Shown here in pieces: positions 27,970 through 37,104 of a DNA stretch of 64,000 nt. A program made the position numbers and the translations under genes. The notes under the pieces are model-generated. The model was not told where the DNA came from and did no database searches. It saw only the letters and a list, made by a program, of their open reading frames with translations. Numbering within the stretch: position 1 is the stretch's first letter; each line of letters opens with the position of its first letter. The stretch comes from Sphingomonas sp. AR_OL41 (lineage in GTDB: Bacteria > Pseudomonadota > Alphaproteobacteria > Sphingomonadales > Sphingomonadaceae), in contig NZ_JARYTI010000009.1 of the NCBI RefSeq assembly GCF_029911635.1, positions 62,001 to 126,000 of the forward strand. Reading direction: 5' to 3'.

Positions 27970-29060
27970 GCTGCGCTCACCGTCAGGTCGATGCTGAAAA
28001 CGCCGCCGACATTCTGCGCGGTGCTCGGCGCGACGGTGAAGCCCTGGCGCCGCAGGCGCGTGATGATATCGGTGATCATCCCTTCATTCTGCACCGCGAC
28101 CGTAGCACGCAATTTACCGGTGCCATCGAAGGTCAGCGCGCGCAGTTCAGCGCCGGGTGCCGCCCCGACCGCGGCGAACACCGAAGCTGCGGTACCGCTG
28201 AAGCCGAGCCCGGCGCCGCGCATCCGCACCAGCCGCTCGCCAAGCTGGCGATCGGCATTGTTGACGGTCTCGCCGCGCGGCAGCGCGGTACGCGCCAGCA
28301 CATCGGCGCGCATTTCCATCGCCGAGGCCGCCAGGTTGAGCTTCACGATCTCGGCGAGGCTGATCAGCAGGGTGACCGTCAGGATCGCGACGCCGAGCCA
28401 GATCAGCCGCCGCACCAGCGACCAGTCGATCGCGGCGCGCGTCCGCCGCGCGAATTCGCCCTGGCGCAGGTCGAGCGTCGGTGCCGCAACCGCGCCGATG
28501 ATCGCCGCCTCGAGTTCCTCGCGCCCGAGCACGGTCGGCGCGACGCCGCCAGTGACCAGTTCGGTCAGCCGTGCTTCATCAGCAAAGCCGCTGGTCGTCC
28601 CCCGCACCACGCCCTCGCCGCCGAGATCGGCGCGGACATACCCCTGATCGGGACGCGGCAGCAGCATCGGCGCGGGAATCAAAGCGTCGGGGTCGATCCC
28701 TTCGGCGGCGAGTTCAGCCAGCGCCCCGCGCATCCAGTGTGACGAGACTACACCGATCGGGCGCTCGATCCCCTCGGCCTCGCGCCCGACCGCGACGTGC
28801 AGTTCGCCGAGCGGGGTGATGCTGGCATCACCGGCAAGCAGCCGCGCCGCCGCCACCGACTGCGCGGTCGAACGATTGGGCAGATCGGCCCAGTGCAAAG
28901 TCACCGCCTCCGCCGGCGCGACCGCCACGGCGTTTTCGCGCCGTTCGGGATCGAAGCCCGGCACGCCCTCGCCACGCGCGGCGATTCGATCGCCCGCGAT
29001 GCGCAGCCAGCGCCACGGCGAGAGCCCGCTGGGGAGAAAAAGGACCAAGGTATCGCTCAT
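27966..29060 (-). CDS. gspL: Type II secretion system protein GspL
   Basis: This 364-residue protein has a cytoplasmic actin-like domain starting MSDTLVLFLPSG, a membrane helix at about 225-248, and a periplasmic ferredoxin-like domain (about 285-364). It recruits the GspE ATPase to the inner membrane. The start overlaps the gspK stop as ATGA; the frame is open much further upstream but inside gspK. Confidence 0.93.
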   Translation of the reverse strand: MSDTLVLFLPSGLSPWRWLRIAGDRIAARGEGVPGFDPERRENAVAVAPAEAVTLHWADLPNRSTAQSVAAARLLAGDASITPLGELHVAVGREAEGIERPIGVVSSHWMRGALAELAAEGIDPDALIPAPMLLPRPDQGYVRADLGGEGVVRGTTSGFADEARLTELVTGGVAPTVLGREELEAAIIGAVAAPTLDLRQGEFARRTRAAIDWSLVRRLIWLGVAILTVTLLISLAEIVKLNLAASAMEMRADVLARTALPRGETVNNADRQLGERLVRMRGAGLGFSGTAASVFAAVGAAPGAELRALTFDGTGKLRATVAVQNEGMITDIITRLRRQGFTVAPSTAQNVGGVFSIDLTVSAA

Positions 29061-30034
29061 GACGGTTCCCCCCATTGCCGCGTTGCGAGCCGCGCGGGAA
29101 GCTTTGTCGCATCGATCAGGCCATGATCTTCGAGATCGGCGTCGCCCAGCGTCACATCGACGCGCAGCGCGAACCATTTCGTCGTCACCGACGTCTGCGC
29201 CTCGGCGTCCGGCCCGGCGGTGATCGCCGACAGCGCGGGCAGTTTCCAGAATTCGGACGTGCTGGCGAAACCTTGTGGCGGCCGCTTGAGCAGCATCTGC
29301 CGCGCGCCATCGACCGACAGCGTGTCGGGCAGCAGCATGGCAAACAAGGCGGCCTGTTCGGGCAACAGCGTGTTGACGTTGATCTTCGACGGCTCGGCCT
29401 TGGGCAAGGTGCAAACCCATGGCCTGAGCTTGGCATAGACCGCCGCCGTCACCCCGGCGACCGCACGCAGCTCGCTCGGATCGGCCATCAGCGTGTCGGC
29501 CGGGCGATAGCCGGTATAACTGGCATCCTCGGATCCCTGCTCGACCGGGGCATTGTCGCTGTCGATCCAGTCGGCGGTCGCCGCCGCGATTCCGTCGGGC
29601 GTTGACGTGGGCGCGCCGACCAGCCGGATCAGCCGCGCGAACTGGCGGCGTGCCGGGGTATAGGCAGCATAGACTCCCGGTCCGGTCTCGACGACGAGGC
29701 TGTTGAGGTTGAAGCAATTGCCGCCATCGCTGACGCGCGCCGTGGCAATGCCGCCGGGAATCGGCAGCGGAAAGGGCTTGTCGCTCCATCCGCCGGCCAG
29801 CGTGACGCGATTGGGATCGCGCGCCAGCAGATCGCTGACCTTGGCGACGGCGAGGATCTCCGCCGCCTGCGCGAAAGCGCGCGCCTGGTCGAGCGCGACC
29901 GCGTTGCCGCCGATCCTGGTCGACAGCCGCAACTTCTCCAGCGCGGTGCCCGCCAGCACCGCGATCACCGCCACGAGCAACAGCACCGTGAGCAGCGCCG
30001 CGCCGCGCTCGCCGGGGCGGTCAGCTGGGCGCAT
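29057..30034 (-). CDS. gspK: Type II secretion minor pseudopilin GspK
   Basis: This 325-residue protein starts with a short basic leader, MRPADRPGERG, before ALLTVLLLVAVIAVLAG, the pseudopilin helix. The usual Glu at mature position 5 is absent (Thr), as is normal for GspK. The large alpha domain contains the helix-hairpin-helix-like segment around INVNTLLPEQAALF. It caps the pseudopilus tip with GspI and GspJ. It overlaps gspJ by 14 bp. Confidence 0.95.
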   Translation of the reverse strand: MRPADRPGERGAALLTVLLLVAVIAVLAGTALEKLRLSTRIGGNAVALDQARAFAQAAEILAVAKVSDLLARDPNRVTLAGGWSDKPFPLPIPGGIATARVSDGGNCFNLNSLVVETGPGVYAAYTPARRQFARLIRLVGAPTSTPDGIAAATADWIDSDNAPVEQGSEDASYTGYRPADTLMADPSELRAVAGVTAAVYAKLRPWVCTLPKAEPSKINVNTLLPEQAALFAMLLPDTLSVDGARQMLLKRPPQGFASTSEFWKLPALSAITAGPDAEAQTSVTTKWFALRVDVTLGDADLEDHGLIDATKLPARLATRQWGEPS

Positions 30035-30755
30035 GGTTCACCTGATCGGCACCGACGAGAAACAACGCGCGGAACTCGGTGCCGCTGCCGCGCACCAGCC
30101 GCATCTCCATCGCCTGCGGCATGTTGGCGGCCGAACCCCCGTCCCAATGGTCGCTCCACGCGCCATTGTAGCGATAGCGAAAGGTCACGCCGCGGACATG
30201 GGTCAGCATCGGCGTCGACGGCAGCGCCTTGGCGCCGTCGAGCATCGGATAAGAGACCCGCGCGATGCCGCCGTCGAGAAAGATATAGTCGACCTTCTGC
30301 ACCCCGGCGCGTGGCGCCTCGTCGAGATTGCTCCACCCACCGCGCACAAGCCGCAGCATCGGTGCCGTGCCGGACCCCGCCGCGCCGAAAAAGGCCGGTT
30401 GGCTCTCGCCCCCCTCGCCCCGCGTCCGCCGCGGCAGCGCCTGGGCGAGGTCGGCGGACATTGACGAGGTGAGCCGGTTGAACGCCGCGATATCGTCGAG
30501 CCGCGCCGCCGTCGCGGTCTGCGCGCGAACGCTGAAGCTGAGCAACCCGACAGCCGCCGCGGCGAGGAGGCCGAAGATCAGCAGCGAGATCATCACCTCG
30601 ACGAGGGTGAAGCCGGCTTCGCCATTCGATGCGTTGTCGTGGATAGAAGCAATAGAAAATGCCTTCCCCGGCGAAGGCCGGGGCCCAGTTGCGGGCCGCT
30701 CCCGATTGGGCCCCGGCCTTCGCCGGGGAAGCAATTGGGTTGGAACGACGCTCAT
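30021..30755 (-). CDS. gspJ: Type II secretion minor pseudopilin GspJ with a repeat-derived leader extension
   Basis: The prepilin motif G-FTLVEVMISLLIF lies at residues 48-60 of this 244-residue product. The only ATG in frame is at 30755, which overlaps the gspI stop as ATGA. Residues 9-31 (LPRRRPGPN... to ...PRPSPGK) are a translation of a 69-bp palindromic element at 30663-30731. The leader is therefore about 48 residues, against roughly 6-25 in most pseudopilins. No ATG, GTG or TTG occurs in frame between the element and the cleavage site, so translation must cross the element unless a rare start (ATT) is used. The C-terminal part (about 60-244) is an ordinary GspJ. Confidence 0.9.
   Translation of the reverse strand: MSVVPTQLLPRRRPGPNRERPATGPRPSPGKAFSIASIHDNASNGEAGFTLVEVMISLLIFGLLAAAAVGLLSFSVRAQTATAARLDDIAAFNRLTSSMSADLAQALPRRTRGEGGESQPAFFGAAGSGTAPMLRLVRGGWSNLDEAPRAGVQKVDYIFLDGGIARVSYPMLDGAKALPSTPMLTHVRGVTFRYRYNGAWSDHWDGGSAANMPQAMEMRLVRGSGTEFRALFLVGADQVNHAPS
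30663..30731. repeat. Palindromic element, family A, in frame inside the gspJ 5' end
   Basis: Arms at 30663-30687 and 30707-30731 are perfect 25-base inverted repeats around a 19-base spacer. The left arm is identical to that of the element at 13703. The unit is 69 bp, a multiple of three, and leaves the reading frame of gspJ open. In mRNA it would form a very stable hairpin about 25 bases after the gspJ start codon. Confidence 0.88.
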
Positions 30756-31171
30756 TTCGGGGTCGCCGTCGGCGCAGGGTCAGGCACCGTCGCCCGCACC
30801 ATCGTGATATGCCCCTGCCGCGCGCCGGCGGCGTCCGCCACCGTCACGTCGATCCGCACGATGCGCGTGTCGCCGGTCGGCGCGACATGGCGTGTCCATT
30901 GCCACGTCCGACCACCATTGCTCTCGGTCCCGGTAGTGTCGCCGATCACGGGCTGTTGCGCATCGGTAACCGCCTCGATCGCGACATTGCGCGCGACCAT
31001 CTGCGCGGTCAGTGTCGAATCGAGGATGCTGGCACCGCGGATCGTCGCGCCTTCGAGCCGGATCAGGGCGAGCGCGGCAAGGCTGAACACCGCCAACGCG
31101 ACCATCATCTCGATCAACGTGAAGCCGTGCTCAGCGGAGCGAGGTCCGTCCGACGTTTGAAAGGCGCGCAT
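30752..31171 (-). CDS. gspI: Type II secretion minor pseudopilin GspI
   Basis: This 139-residue pseudopilin has the cleavage site HG-FTLIEMMVALAVFSL with Glu at mature position 5 and a 16-residue leader. It initiates the tip complex with GspJ and GspK. The ATG at 31171 shares its A with the gspH stop (TGATG). The stretch RSAEHGFTL(I/V)EMMV is nearly identical to that of GspH. Confidence 0.95.
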   Translation of the reverse strand: MRAFQTSDGPRSAEHGFTLIEMMVALAVFSLAALALIRLEGATIRGASILDSTLTAQMVARNVAIEAVTDAQQPVIGDTTGTESNGGRTWQWTRHVAPTGDTRIVRIDVTVADAAGARQGHITMVRATVPDPAPTATPK

Positions 31172-31671
31172 CACTCGCCCACCTTCACGCTGCCATCGCC
31201 GCCGATGGTCACCGCGTCCGTCGCGCTGCCCCGCTCCAGCCGCACCGACAGGCCGTGATCGACCAGCCCGGTAGGATCGAAGATCACCCGCTCGCGCGCC
31301 CCGCCGACCTGCGCGCGCGTGCCCTCGCTCCACTGTGCGACGCGGAGCGGCTTTTCGCCGATCGCCACCCAGGCGCCGCCGCGCCGTTCGTCGAAGCCAT
31401 AGCCGGTCGCGGTGACCCACAGGCTGACCGGTCGCGCACCGGCGATGGCGAGGTCGTGCGCCGCCTTGGCGCGCCCGGCGAAGCGCTCGGCCTCGTCCGC
31501 CAGTCGACCGCGCGGGTCGGGCAGCGCCCACACGACCGCTGCCGACGCCACCCCGATCAGGACGATGACGACCATCATCTCGACCAGCGTGAAGCCGTGC
31601 TCGGCGGAACGCCAAGCAAGGGTGAACCCCTCATTGCCCCTGCGGCTATTCCCAGCTGCCGATATCGGCAT
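31171..31671 (-). CDS. gspH: Type II secretion minor pseudopilin GspH with a doubled cleavage-like motif
   Basis: This 166-residue pseudopilin has the site HG-FTLVEMMVVIVLIGVASA, preceded 12 residues earlier by a second G-FTL (NEGFTLAWRS) that lacks the hydrophobic helix and Glu. The start is the ATG giving MPISAAGNS, which overlaps the end of gspG by 26 bp; other ATG codons upstream lie deep in gspG. The C-terminal domain is a typical GspH beta fold. Confidence 0.9.
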   Translation of the reverse strand: MPISAAGNSRRGNEGFTLAWRSAEHGFTLVEMMVVIVLIGVASAAVVWALPDPRGRLADEAERFAGRAKAAHDLAIAGARPVSLWVTATGYGFDERRGGAWVAIGEKPLRVAQWSEGTRAQVGGARERVIFDPTGLVDHGLSVRLERGSATDAVTIGGDGSVKVGE

Positions 31672-32125
31672 TGGCACCCTCGCCGCCTTCGCGGTTGTCC
31701 GCGCCGAGCGTCCAGACATCTTCCTCGCCATGCTGGCCCGGCGAGGCATAGAGATAGGGGCGGTTCCACGGATCGACCGGGAGCTTGCCCTTCAGGTAGC
31801 CGCCGGCCTGATATTTGGCGGCATCGACCCCGGCCGGTGCCGCGACCAGCGCCTCGAGCCCCTGCGCGGTGGTCGGATAGGCACCGTTTTGCAGCTTGTA
31901 GAGATCGAGCGCGCCCTGGATCGCCGAGATATCGGCCTTGGCCTTGGCGATCCGGCCCTTGTCGCCGAGCGGCAGCACGTTGATCACCACGATCGCCGAG
32001 AGCAGGCCGATGATCACGATCACCACCATCAGTTCGACCAGCGTGAAGCCTTCTTCGCGCTTGCGCTTCTTCCCGCGCCGTTCACAGGCTTCGTTACGCT
32101 CACTCGCTTCCATAACCATCCTCAT
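31646..32125 (-). CDS. gspG: Type II secretion major pseudopilin GspG
   Basis: This 159-residue protein has a very basic leader and the site EEG-FTLVELMVVIVIIGLLSA with Glu at position 5. The C-terminal domain includes YPTTAQGLEALV and VDPWNRPYLYASPG, hallmark features of GspG with its calcium-binding loop. It forms the pseudopilus shaft. The ATG at 32125 overlaps the gspF stop (ATGA); two further ATG codons follow at once. Confidence 0.96.
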   Translation of the reverse strand: MRMVMEASERNEACERRGKKRKREEGFTLVELMVVIVIIGLLSAIVVINVLPLGDKGRIAKAKADISAIQGALDLYKLQNGAYPTTAQGLEALVAAPAGVDAAKYQAGGYLKGKLPVDPWNRPYLYASPGQHGEEDVWTLGADNREGGEGANADIGSWE

Positions 32126-33348
32126 TGTCCTGCCAGCGTGTTGAGCTGCAGGATCGGCAGCAGAATCGATAACACGATCGTCGCGACGATGCCGCCCATC
32201 GCGATGATGATCAGCGGCTCGAGCAGCGCCAGCGCGGTTGCGGTGAAGCGGTCGAACTCGCGCTCGAGATAGTCGGCGGCGCGTTCGAGCATGCTGTCGA
32301 GCTGGCCCGCCGCCTCGCCCGAGGCCGCCAGATAGACCAGCAAGGGCGGAAACACGCCGGCGCGGCGCATCGCCGCCGACAGGCTGCCGCCGCCGCGGAT
32401 CGATTCGACGATCTCGTCCGAGGCCAGCCGCAGCCGGCGGTTGTGGATCGTGCCCGCGGTCAGCGCGAGGCCTTCGAGCAGCGGCAGGCGGCTCGCGACC
32501 ATCGTCGACAGCGTCCGCGCCATCCGCGCCGCGTGGAGATCGCGCAACAACCGCCCGAGCAGCGGCAGCTTGAGCAGCCGCGTGTCGACGATCAGCCGGA
32601 TCGCCGGCTCCCGGAGCGCGCGCCATGCCAGCAGGCCCAGCGCGACGATGACGATCAACAGCGCCCACCACCAGCCGACGAGAAAGGCCGAAAGGCTCAT
32701 CACCATCCGCGTCAGCAACGGCAGTTGCTGGCCGACGGTGTCGAACTGCGCGACGACCTGCGGCACGACGAACATCATCAGCGCGGTGACGACGAACACC
32801 GCGACCAGCGCGAGCATCGCGGGATAGGCCAAAGTGGTGATGATCTTGCCGCGAATCTCGGCCTGGCGTTCGAGCAGTACCGAGAGCCGGTCGAGGATCG
32901 TCGGCAACGACCCCGAACTCTCGCCGGCCGAGACCATCGCGCGGTACAGCGGCGGGAAACTCTTCGGCTCGCGCCCCATCGCCTCGGCGAGGCGCCGTCC
33001 TTCGACGACGCCAGCATGGACCGATTCGATGATCTCACGGACCTGCGGCTGCTCGGTCTGGCGCGTGATCGTACGCAGCGACTCCTCGAGCGGCGAGACG
33101 CGGTTGAGTGTCGCCAACTGGCGGGTGAACAAAGTGAGCTGCTTGCCGCTCATCTTGCGGCGGCCGAAACGCAGATCGGCGAGCAACGGCGTGCCGCGCT
33201 TGGGCGTGCCCGATCCGGCCTCGACCTTGACGACGAACAGCCGTTTGCGATCGAGCAGCTCGCGCGCATCGTCGATCGACGGCGCGCTGACATGGCCGCG
33301 GGTTTCGCGCCCGCGCGTGTCGATCGCGCGGTAATCGAACTCAGCCAT
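32122..33348 (-). CDS. gspF: Type II secretion inner-membrane platform protein GspF
   Basis: This 408-residue protein has two repeated cytoplasmic GspF domains (about 75-195 and 275-400) and three membrane helices (about 175-195, 225-245 and 380-402). It begins MAEFDYRAIDTRGRE, the conserved start, at 33348, overlapping gspE by eight bases. It forms the platform that couples GspE to pseudopilus assembly. Confidence 0.96.
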   Translation of the reverse strand: MAEFDYRAIDTRGRETRGHVSAPSIDDARELLDRKRLFVVKVEAGSGTPKRGTPLLADLRFGRRKMSGKQLTLFTRQLATLNRVSPLEESLRTITRQTEQPQVREIIESVHAGVVEGRRLAEAMGREPKSFPPLYRAMVSAGESSGSLPTILDRLSVLLERQAEIRGKIITTLAYPAMLALVAVFVVTALMMFVVPQVVAQFDTVGQQLPLLTRMVMSLSAFLVGWWWALLIVIVALGLLAWRALREPAIRLIVDTRLLKLPLLGRLLRDLHAARMARTLSTMVASRLPLLEGLALTAGTIHNRRLRLASDEIVESIRGGGSLSAAMRRAGVFPPLLVYLAASGEAAGQLDSMLERAADYLEREFDRFTATALALLEPLIIIAMGGIVATIVLSILLPILQLNTLAGQ

Positions 33349-34891
33349 CGGCGGGCACCAGCGGCTCGGGCTCGGCAGCGTCGCGGCGCGACACACGCAC
33401 TGCTTCCTCGGGCGTGGTCTCGCCGCTGGCGACCAATGCGCGTGCCGCGCTGCCGAGATCATCCGAATGCGCGAAGGCGTGGCGCGCGAGCAAAGTCTCG
33501 TCGCTGCCGTCGTTGATCATGCGGCGCAGCGGCTCGTCGATCCGCACCGCCTCGAACACACCGATCCGCCCCTTGAAGCCGCTGCCCTGGCAATGCTCGC
33601 AGCCGACCGGTTCGTAGACGACCGCACCCTTGGGCAGACCGAGCATCTTCCGTACCGAGGGCGGCGCCGGAATCGGGCGTCGGCAATGCTCGCACAGCCG
33701 CCGCACCAGCCGCTGGGCGATCACCGCGCGCAGCGTCGAGGCGAGCAGGAACGGCTCGACCTTCATGTCGCGCATCCGCGTGATCGCGCCGATTGCATCG
33801 TTGGTATGGACGGTCGACAGCACGAGGTGGCCGGTGAGCGAGGCCTGCACCGCAATCTCGGCCGTCTCGCGGTCGCGGATCTCGCCGACCATCACGACAT
33901 CGGGATCCTGCCGCAGGATGGCGCGCAGGCCGGCGGCGAAGGTCAGTCCGACCTTCGGGTTGACCTGGGTCTGGCCGACGCCCTCGATGGCATATTCGAC
34001 CGGATCCTCGACGGTCAGGATGTTGCGACTGCCATCGTTGAGCAGGCGCAGCGCGGCGTAGAGCGAGGTCGTCTTGCCCGATCCGGTCGGGCCGGTGACG
34101 AGGATGATGCCGTTCGGCTCCGACAGCGCCGTTGTCAGCATCGCCAGCGTCGCGGACTTCATGCCGAGCATCGTCAGGTCGATCCCGGCATTGTCCTTGT
34201 CGAGGATACGCAGCACGACACGCTCGCCTGCCCGGCTCGGCAGCGTCGAGACGCGGACGTCGAGCAGCTTGCCGCCAAGCGTCAGCCCGATGCGGCCATC
34301 CTGCGGCACGCGGCGCTCGGCGATGTCGAGCCGCGCCATCACCTTGATACGGCTGACCACCACCGGCGCGACGTGCGGCGGCATGCGCAGCGTCTCGCGC
34401 AGCACGCCGTCGATCCGCATGCGCACGACGAGACCCGTCTCATACGGCTCGACATGGATGTCCGACACGCCGTTGCGCGCGGCATCGGCGATGATACCGT
34501 TGATCAGGCGGATGGCAGGCGCGTCGTCGGCGGTGTCGAGCAGATCGTCGGCGGTCGGCAAATGGTCGGCCAGCAGGTCGAGCTCGTCGCCGAGCCCGAG
34601 CGAACCCGCCGCCATCGCCGCCGCTTGGCCGTCCATCGCGTAGCGCTCGGACAAGAGCTTATCGAACGCCTCCACCGAGACGAAGCCGACATCGAACGGG
34701 CGCGCGAGATGGCGACGCAGCTCGAGCAGCACCTTGGGGTCGCTGCCCTCGCGCATCGCGATGGCGGGCTCGCCGGCCGCATCCTCGCCCAGCACCACGC
34801 CGAAGCGACGCGCAAAGGCATAGGGGATCGTCGCCGCCGGAACCGCGCCGAACCCGGCGGTGCTGTCACTGATGTCGGCGACGCTCGCCAT
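33341..34891 (-). CDS. gspE: Type II secretion assembly ATPase GspE
   Basis: This 516-residue AAA ATPase has an N1E domain, Walker A GPTGSGKTTS, Asp box and Walker B (VVMVGEIRDRETAEIA), His box (STVHTNDA), and a zinc-binding tetracysteine (CEHC...CEHC). It powers pseudopilus extension. Its ATG shares a base with the gspD stop. Confidence 0.97.
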   Translation of the reverse strand: MASVADISDSTAGFGAVPAATIPYAFARRFGVVLGEDAAGEPAIAMREGSDPKVLLELRRHLARPFDVGFVSVEAFDKLLSERYAMDGQAAAMAAGSLGLGDELDLLADHLPTADDLLDTADDAPAIRLINGIIADAARNGVSDIHVEPYETGLVVRMRIDGVLRETLRMPPHVAPVVVSRIKVMARLDIAERRVPQDGRIGLTLGGKLLDVRVSTLPSRAGERVVLRILDKDNAGIDLTMLGMKSATLAMLTTALSEPNGIILVTGPTGSGKTTSLYAALRLLNDGSRNILTVEDPVEYAIEGVGQTQVNPKVGLTFAAGLRAILRQDPDVVMVGEIRDRETAEIAVQASLTGHLVLSTVHTNDAIGAITRMRDMKVEPFLLASTLRAVIAQRLVRRLCEHCRRPIPAPPSVRKMLGLPKGAVVYEPVGCEHCQGSGFKGRIGVFEAVRIDEPLRRMINDGSDETLLARHAFAHSDDLGSAARALVASGETTPEEAVRVSRRDAAEPEPLVPADG

Positions 34892-37104
34892 CAGTGCCTT
34901 CTCTTGCGCCGGATCGCGGCACCGGCGGCGGGCTGGGTAGGCACGGCGATACGCGGGTCCTCGATGCTGCCTGGCATGCCGGCCGGCGGCAGCGGTGCGG
35001 CGGCGCCGAGATAGTCGCGCACCAGTTGGTCGATGCTCGGCTCCTCGTCGGGACGCTGGCCAGCCTGTTGCACGCGCAGATAGCCATAGCGCTGCTCGGT
35101 GACGCGGCGCGTGTCCTCGGCAGTGCGCAGGATGGTCGGGCGGATGAAGATCATCAAATTGGTCTTGGTCCGGGTCTTGGCCTTGGAGCGGAACAACGCG
35201 CCGATCCCGGGAAGGTCGCCGAGCAGCGGGATCTTCTCGACTGTGCGCCGCTCATTATCATCGAGCAGACCGCCGATCACCGCGATCTGGCCGTCATCGA
35301 CGGTCAGCGTCGTCTCAACCTCGCGCTTGTTGAGGATCAGGTCGCTATTGTCGCTCGACACCGGCCCGGCGATAGAGCTGACCTGCTGGTGGAGGAACAG
35401 CTTGATCGCGCCCGAGGCGTTGATCTGCGGCCGCACCTCTAGCTCGATCCCGACATTCTCGCGCTGCACGGTGCGGAAGGCATTGTCGAAGTTGGTCGAC
35501 AGCGCCTGGCCGGTGGTGATCGGGATCTCCTGGCCAACCAGGATCCGCGCCGGCTGGTTGTCGAGCGTGATGACGTGCGGGCTCTGCAGCAGGTTCGAGG
35601 TGGTGTCGGACTTCACCGCGTTGATGATCGTGCCGAAGATCGCGTCCTTGCCGATGTTGAACGCGCCGCCGCCAAAGCCGCCGTTCGCGCCGAGGATCGA
35701 GCTGATCGCCGACTGGGCGAGCGTGTCGCTGGTCGTGCTGCCGGTAGTGGTGGTGGTGGTGTTGCCATTCACCGTCGTCGTCGTCGTATTGAGCGAACGC
35801 GCACCGATCGCCCCCGCAATCGTCAGCAGGTTGGGCGCCGAGTTGCTGTAGGTCGTGGCGAAGGACGGGATGCCGCTGCCCGGCAGCCCGGCGAGCAGGA
35901 ACTGCACTCCGAGCTTGTCGGCCGTCGTATCCGACACCTCGGCGACGATCGCCTCGACCAGCACCTGTTCACGCCGCGTATCGAGCTGATGCACTACCTC
36001 GCCGAGCTGGCGCTGCACCTCGGCGGGTGCGGCGATGACGATCGCGTTGGCGCCGGCAAAGCGCGTGACGACCGACGCCGTCCGCCCCCCCTCAGCCGAG
36101 ACCGCCGCCTGGCCTCCGGTCGCGCCCCCGGCTTGGCTTTGCGTCGCCTGGTTCTGCGGCGGGACGATATTGCCGCTGGTGCCGCCGCCATTGCGACTCG
36201 CGACGCTCATGCTGGTCTGCGACAGCTGCGTCTGCGTCGGCTGCGTCGCGGGCTGGCCGACGAGCTGCTGAAGCACGGGAAGCAGCTGCTCGGCATCGGC
36301 ATTTTCGAGGAAGATGACCTTGATCTCGGTGCCGTTCTTCGCGCGGCGGTCGAGATCCTCGGCGACGCCGGCGAGCCGCGAAACCGTCGCGGGGTCGCCG
36401 CGCAGCGCAATCGAGTTCGAACTGACGATCGCTACGACGCTGGCACTCGGGCCGGTCCCGGCGCCGCCACCCTGGCCGCTCGTCCCGATCAACGTCTGCA
36501 ACGCCGTGGCGATCTCGCGCGCGCCGGCATTCTTGAGCGCGACGACGCGGGTCGAGGCATTGTCGGTATCGATCCGCGCCAGCACCTGGCGGACGCGGCG
36601 GACATTGTCGGCGAAGTCGACGATGACGATCGAATTGCCGCCGCGATTGGCGGTGACCGACCCTTGCGGGCTGACCAGCGTGCGCACCGTATCGACCGCC
36701 GACGCGGCGTCGATCGAGCGCAGCCGTACCACTTCGGTGACGAAGGCGTTGCGCCCGGCACTGCCCGCGCCGACCCGGCTCGGCTGCGACGAGGCATTGT
36801 CGAGCGGCTGGATGCGGAACGCGCCGTTCGAGGTTGGCACCGCGACGAGGCCGTTGGCGCGCAGCGTAGAGAGGAAGATCTCGAAATATTCCGACTTCGA
36901 CAGCGGCCGTTCCGACACCACGGTGACCTTGCCGTTGACGCGCGCGTCGATGATGAAGATGCGCCCCGTGACCCGTGCGGCATCGGCGATGAAGGCGCGG
37001 ATATCGGCGTCATGGACGTTGATCGTCGTCTGCGCGACGAGCGGCCCGGCAAGCGCCAGCGCGAGCATGGGGGCCAGCAGGGAACCTCGGATCAGCTTTT
37101 TCAT
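34891..37104 (-). CDS. gspD: Type II secretion outer-membrane secretin GspD
   Basis: This 737-residue protein has a signal peptide (cleaved near LVAQ, residue 25), N0 to N3 ring domains, and a C-terminal secretin domain with VPLLGDLPGIGALFRSK. Low-complexity Asn/Thr/Gly insertions occur in the N3 region (near residue 300, QTSMSVASRNGGGTSG) and before the secretin domain (TTTTTVNGNTTTTTTG). It forms the outer-membrane pore. Overlaps with gspC and gspE place it second in the operon. No pilotin gene is visible. Confidence 0.96.
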   Translation of the reverse strand: MKKLIRGSLLAPMLALALAGPLVAQTTINVHDADIRAFIADAARVTGRIFIIDARVNGKVTVVSERPLSKSEYFEIFLSTLRANGLVAVPTSNGAFRIQPLDNASSQPSRVGAGSAGRNAFVTEVVRLRSIDAASAVDTVRTLVSPQGSVTANRGGNSIVIVDFADNVRRVRQVLARIDTDNASTRVVALKNAGAREIATALQTLIGTSGQGGGAGTGPSASVVAIVSSNSIALRGDPATVSRLAGVAEDLDRRAKNGTEIKVIFLENADAEQLLPVLQQLVGQPATQPTQTQLSQTSMSVASRNGGGTSGNIVPPQNQATQSQAGGATGGQAAVSAEGGRTASVVTRFAGANAIVIAAPAEVQRQLGEVVHQLDTRREQVLVEAIVAEVSDTTADKLGVQFLLAGLPGSGIPSFATTYSNSAPNLLTIAGAIGARSLNTTTTTVNGNTTTTTTGSTTSDTLAQSAISSILGANGGFGGGAFNIGKDAIFGTIINAVKSDTTSNLLQSPHVITLDNQPARILVGQEIPITTGQALSTNFDNAFRTVQRENVGIELEVRPQINASGAIKLFLHQQVSSIAGPVSSDNSDLILNKREVETTLTVDDGQIAVIGGLLDDNERRTVEKIPLLGDLPGIGALFRSKAKTRTKTNLMIFIRPTILRTAEDTRRVTEQRYGYLRVQQAGQRPDEEPSIDQLVRDYLGAAAPLPPAGMPGSIEDPRIAVPTQPAAGAAIRRKRRH

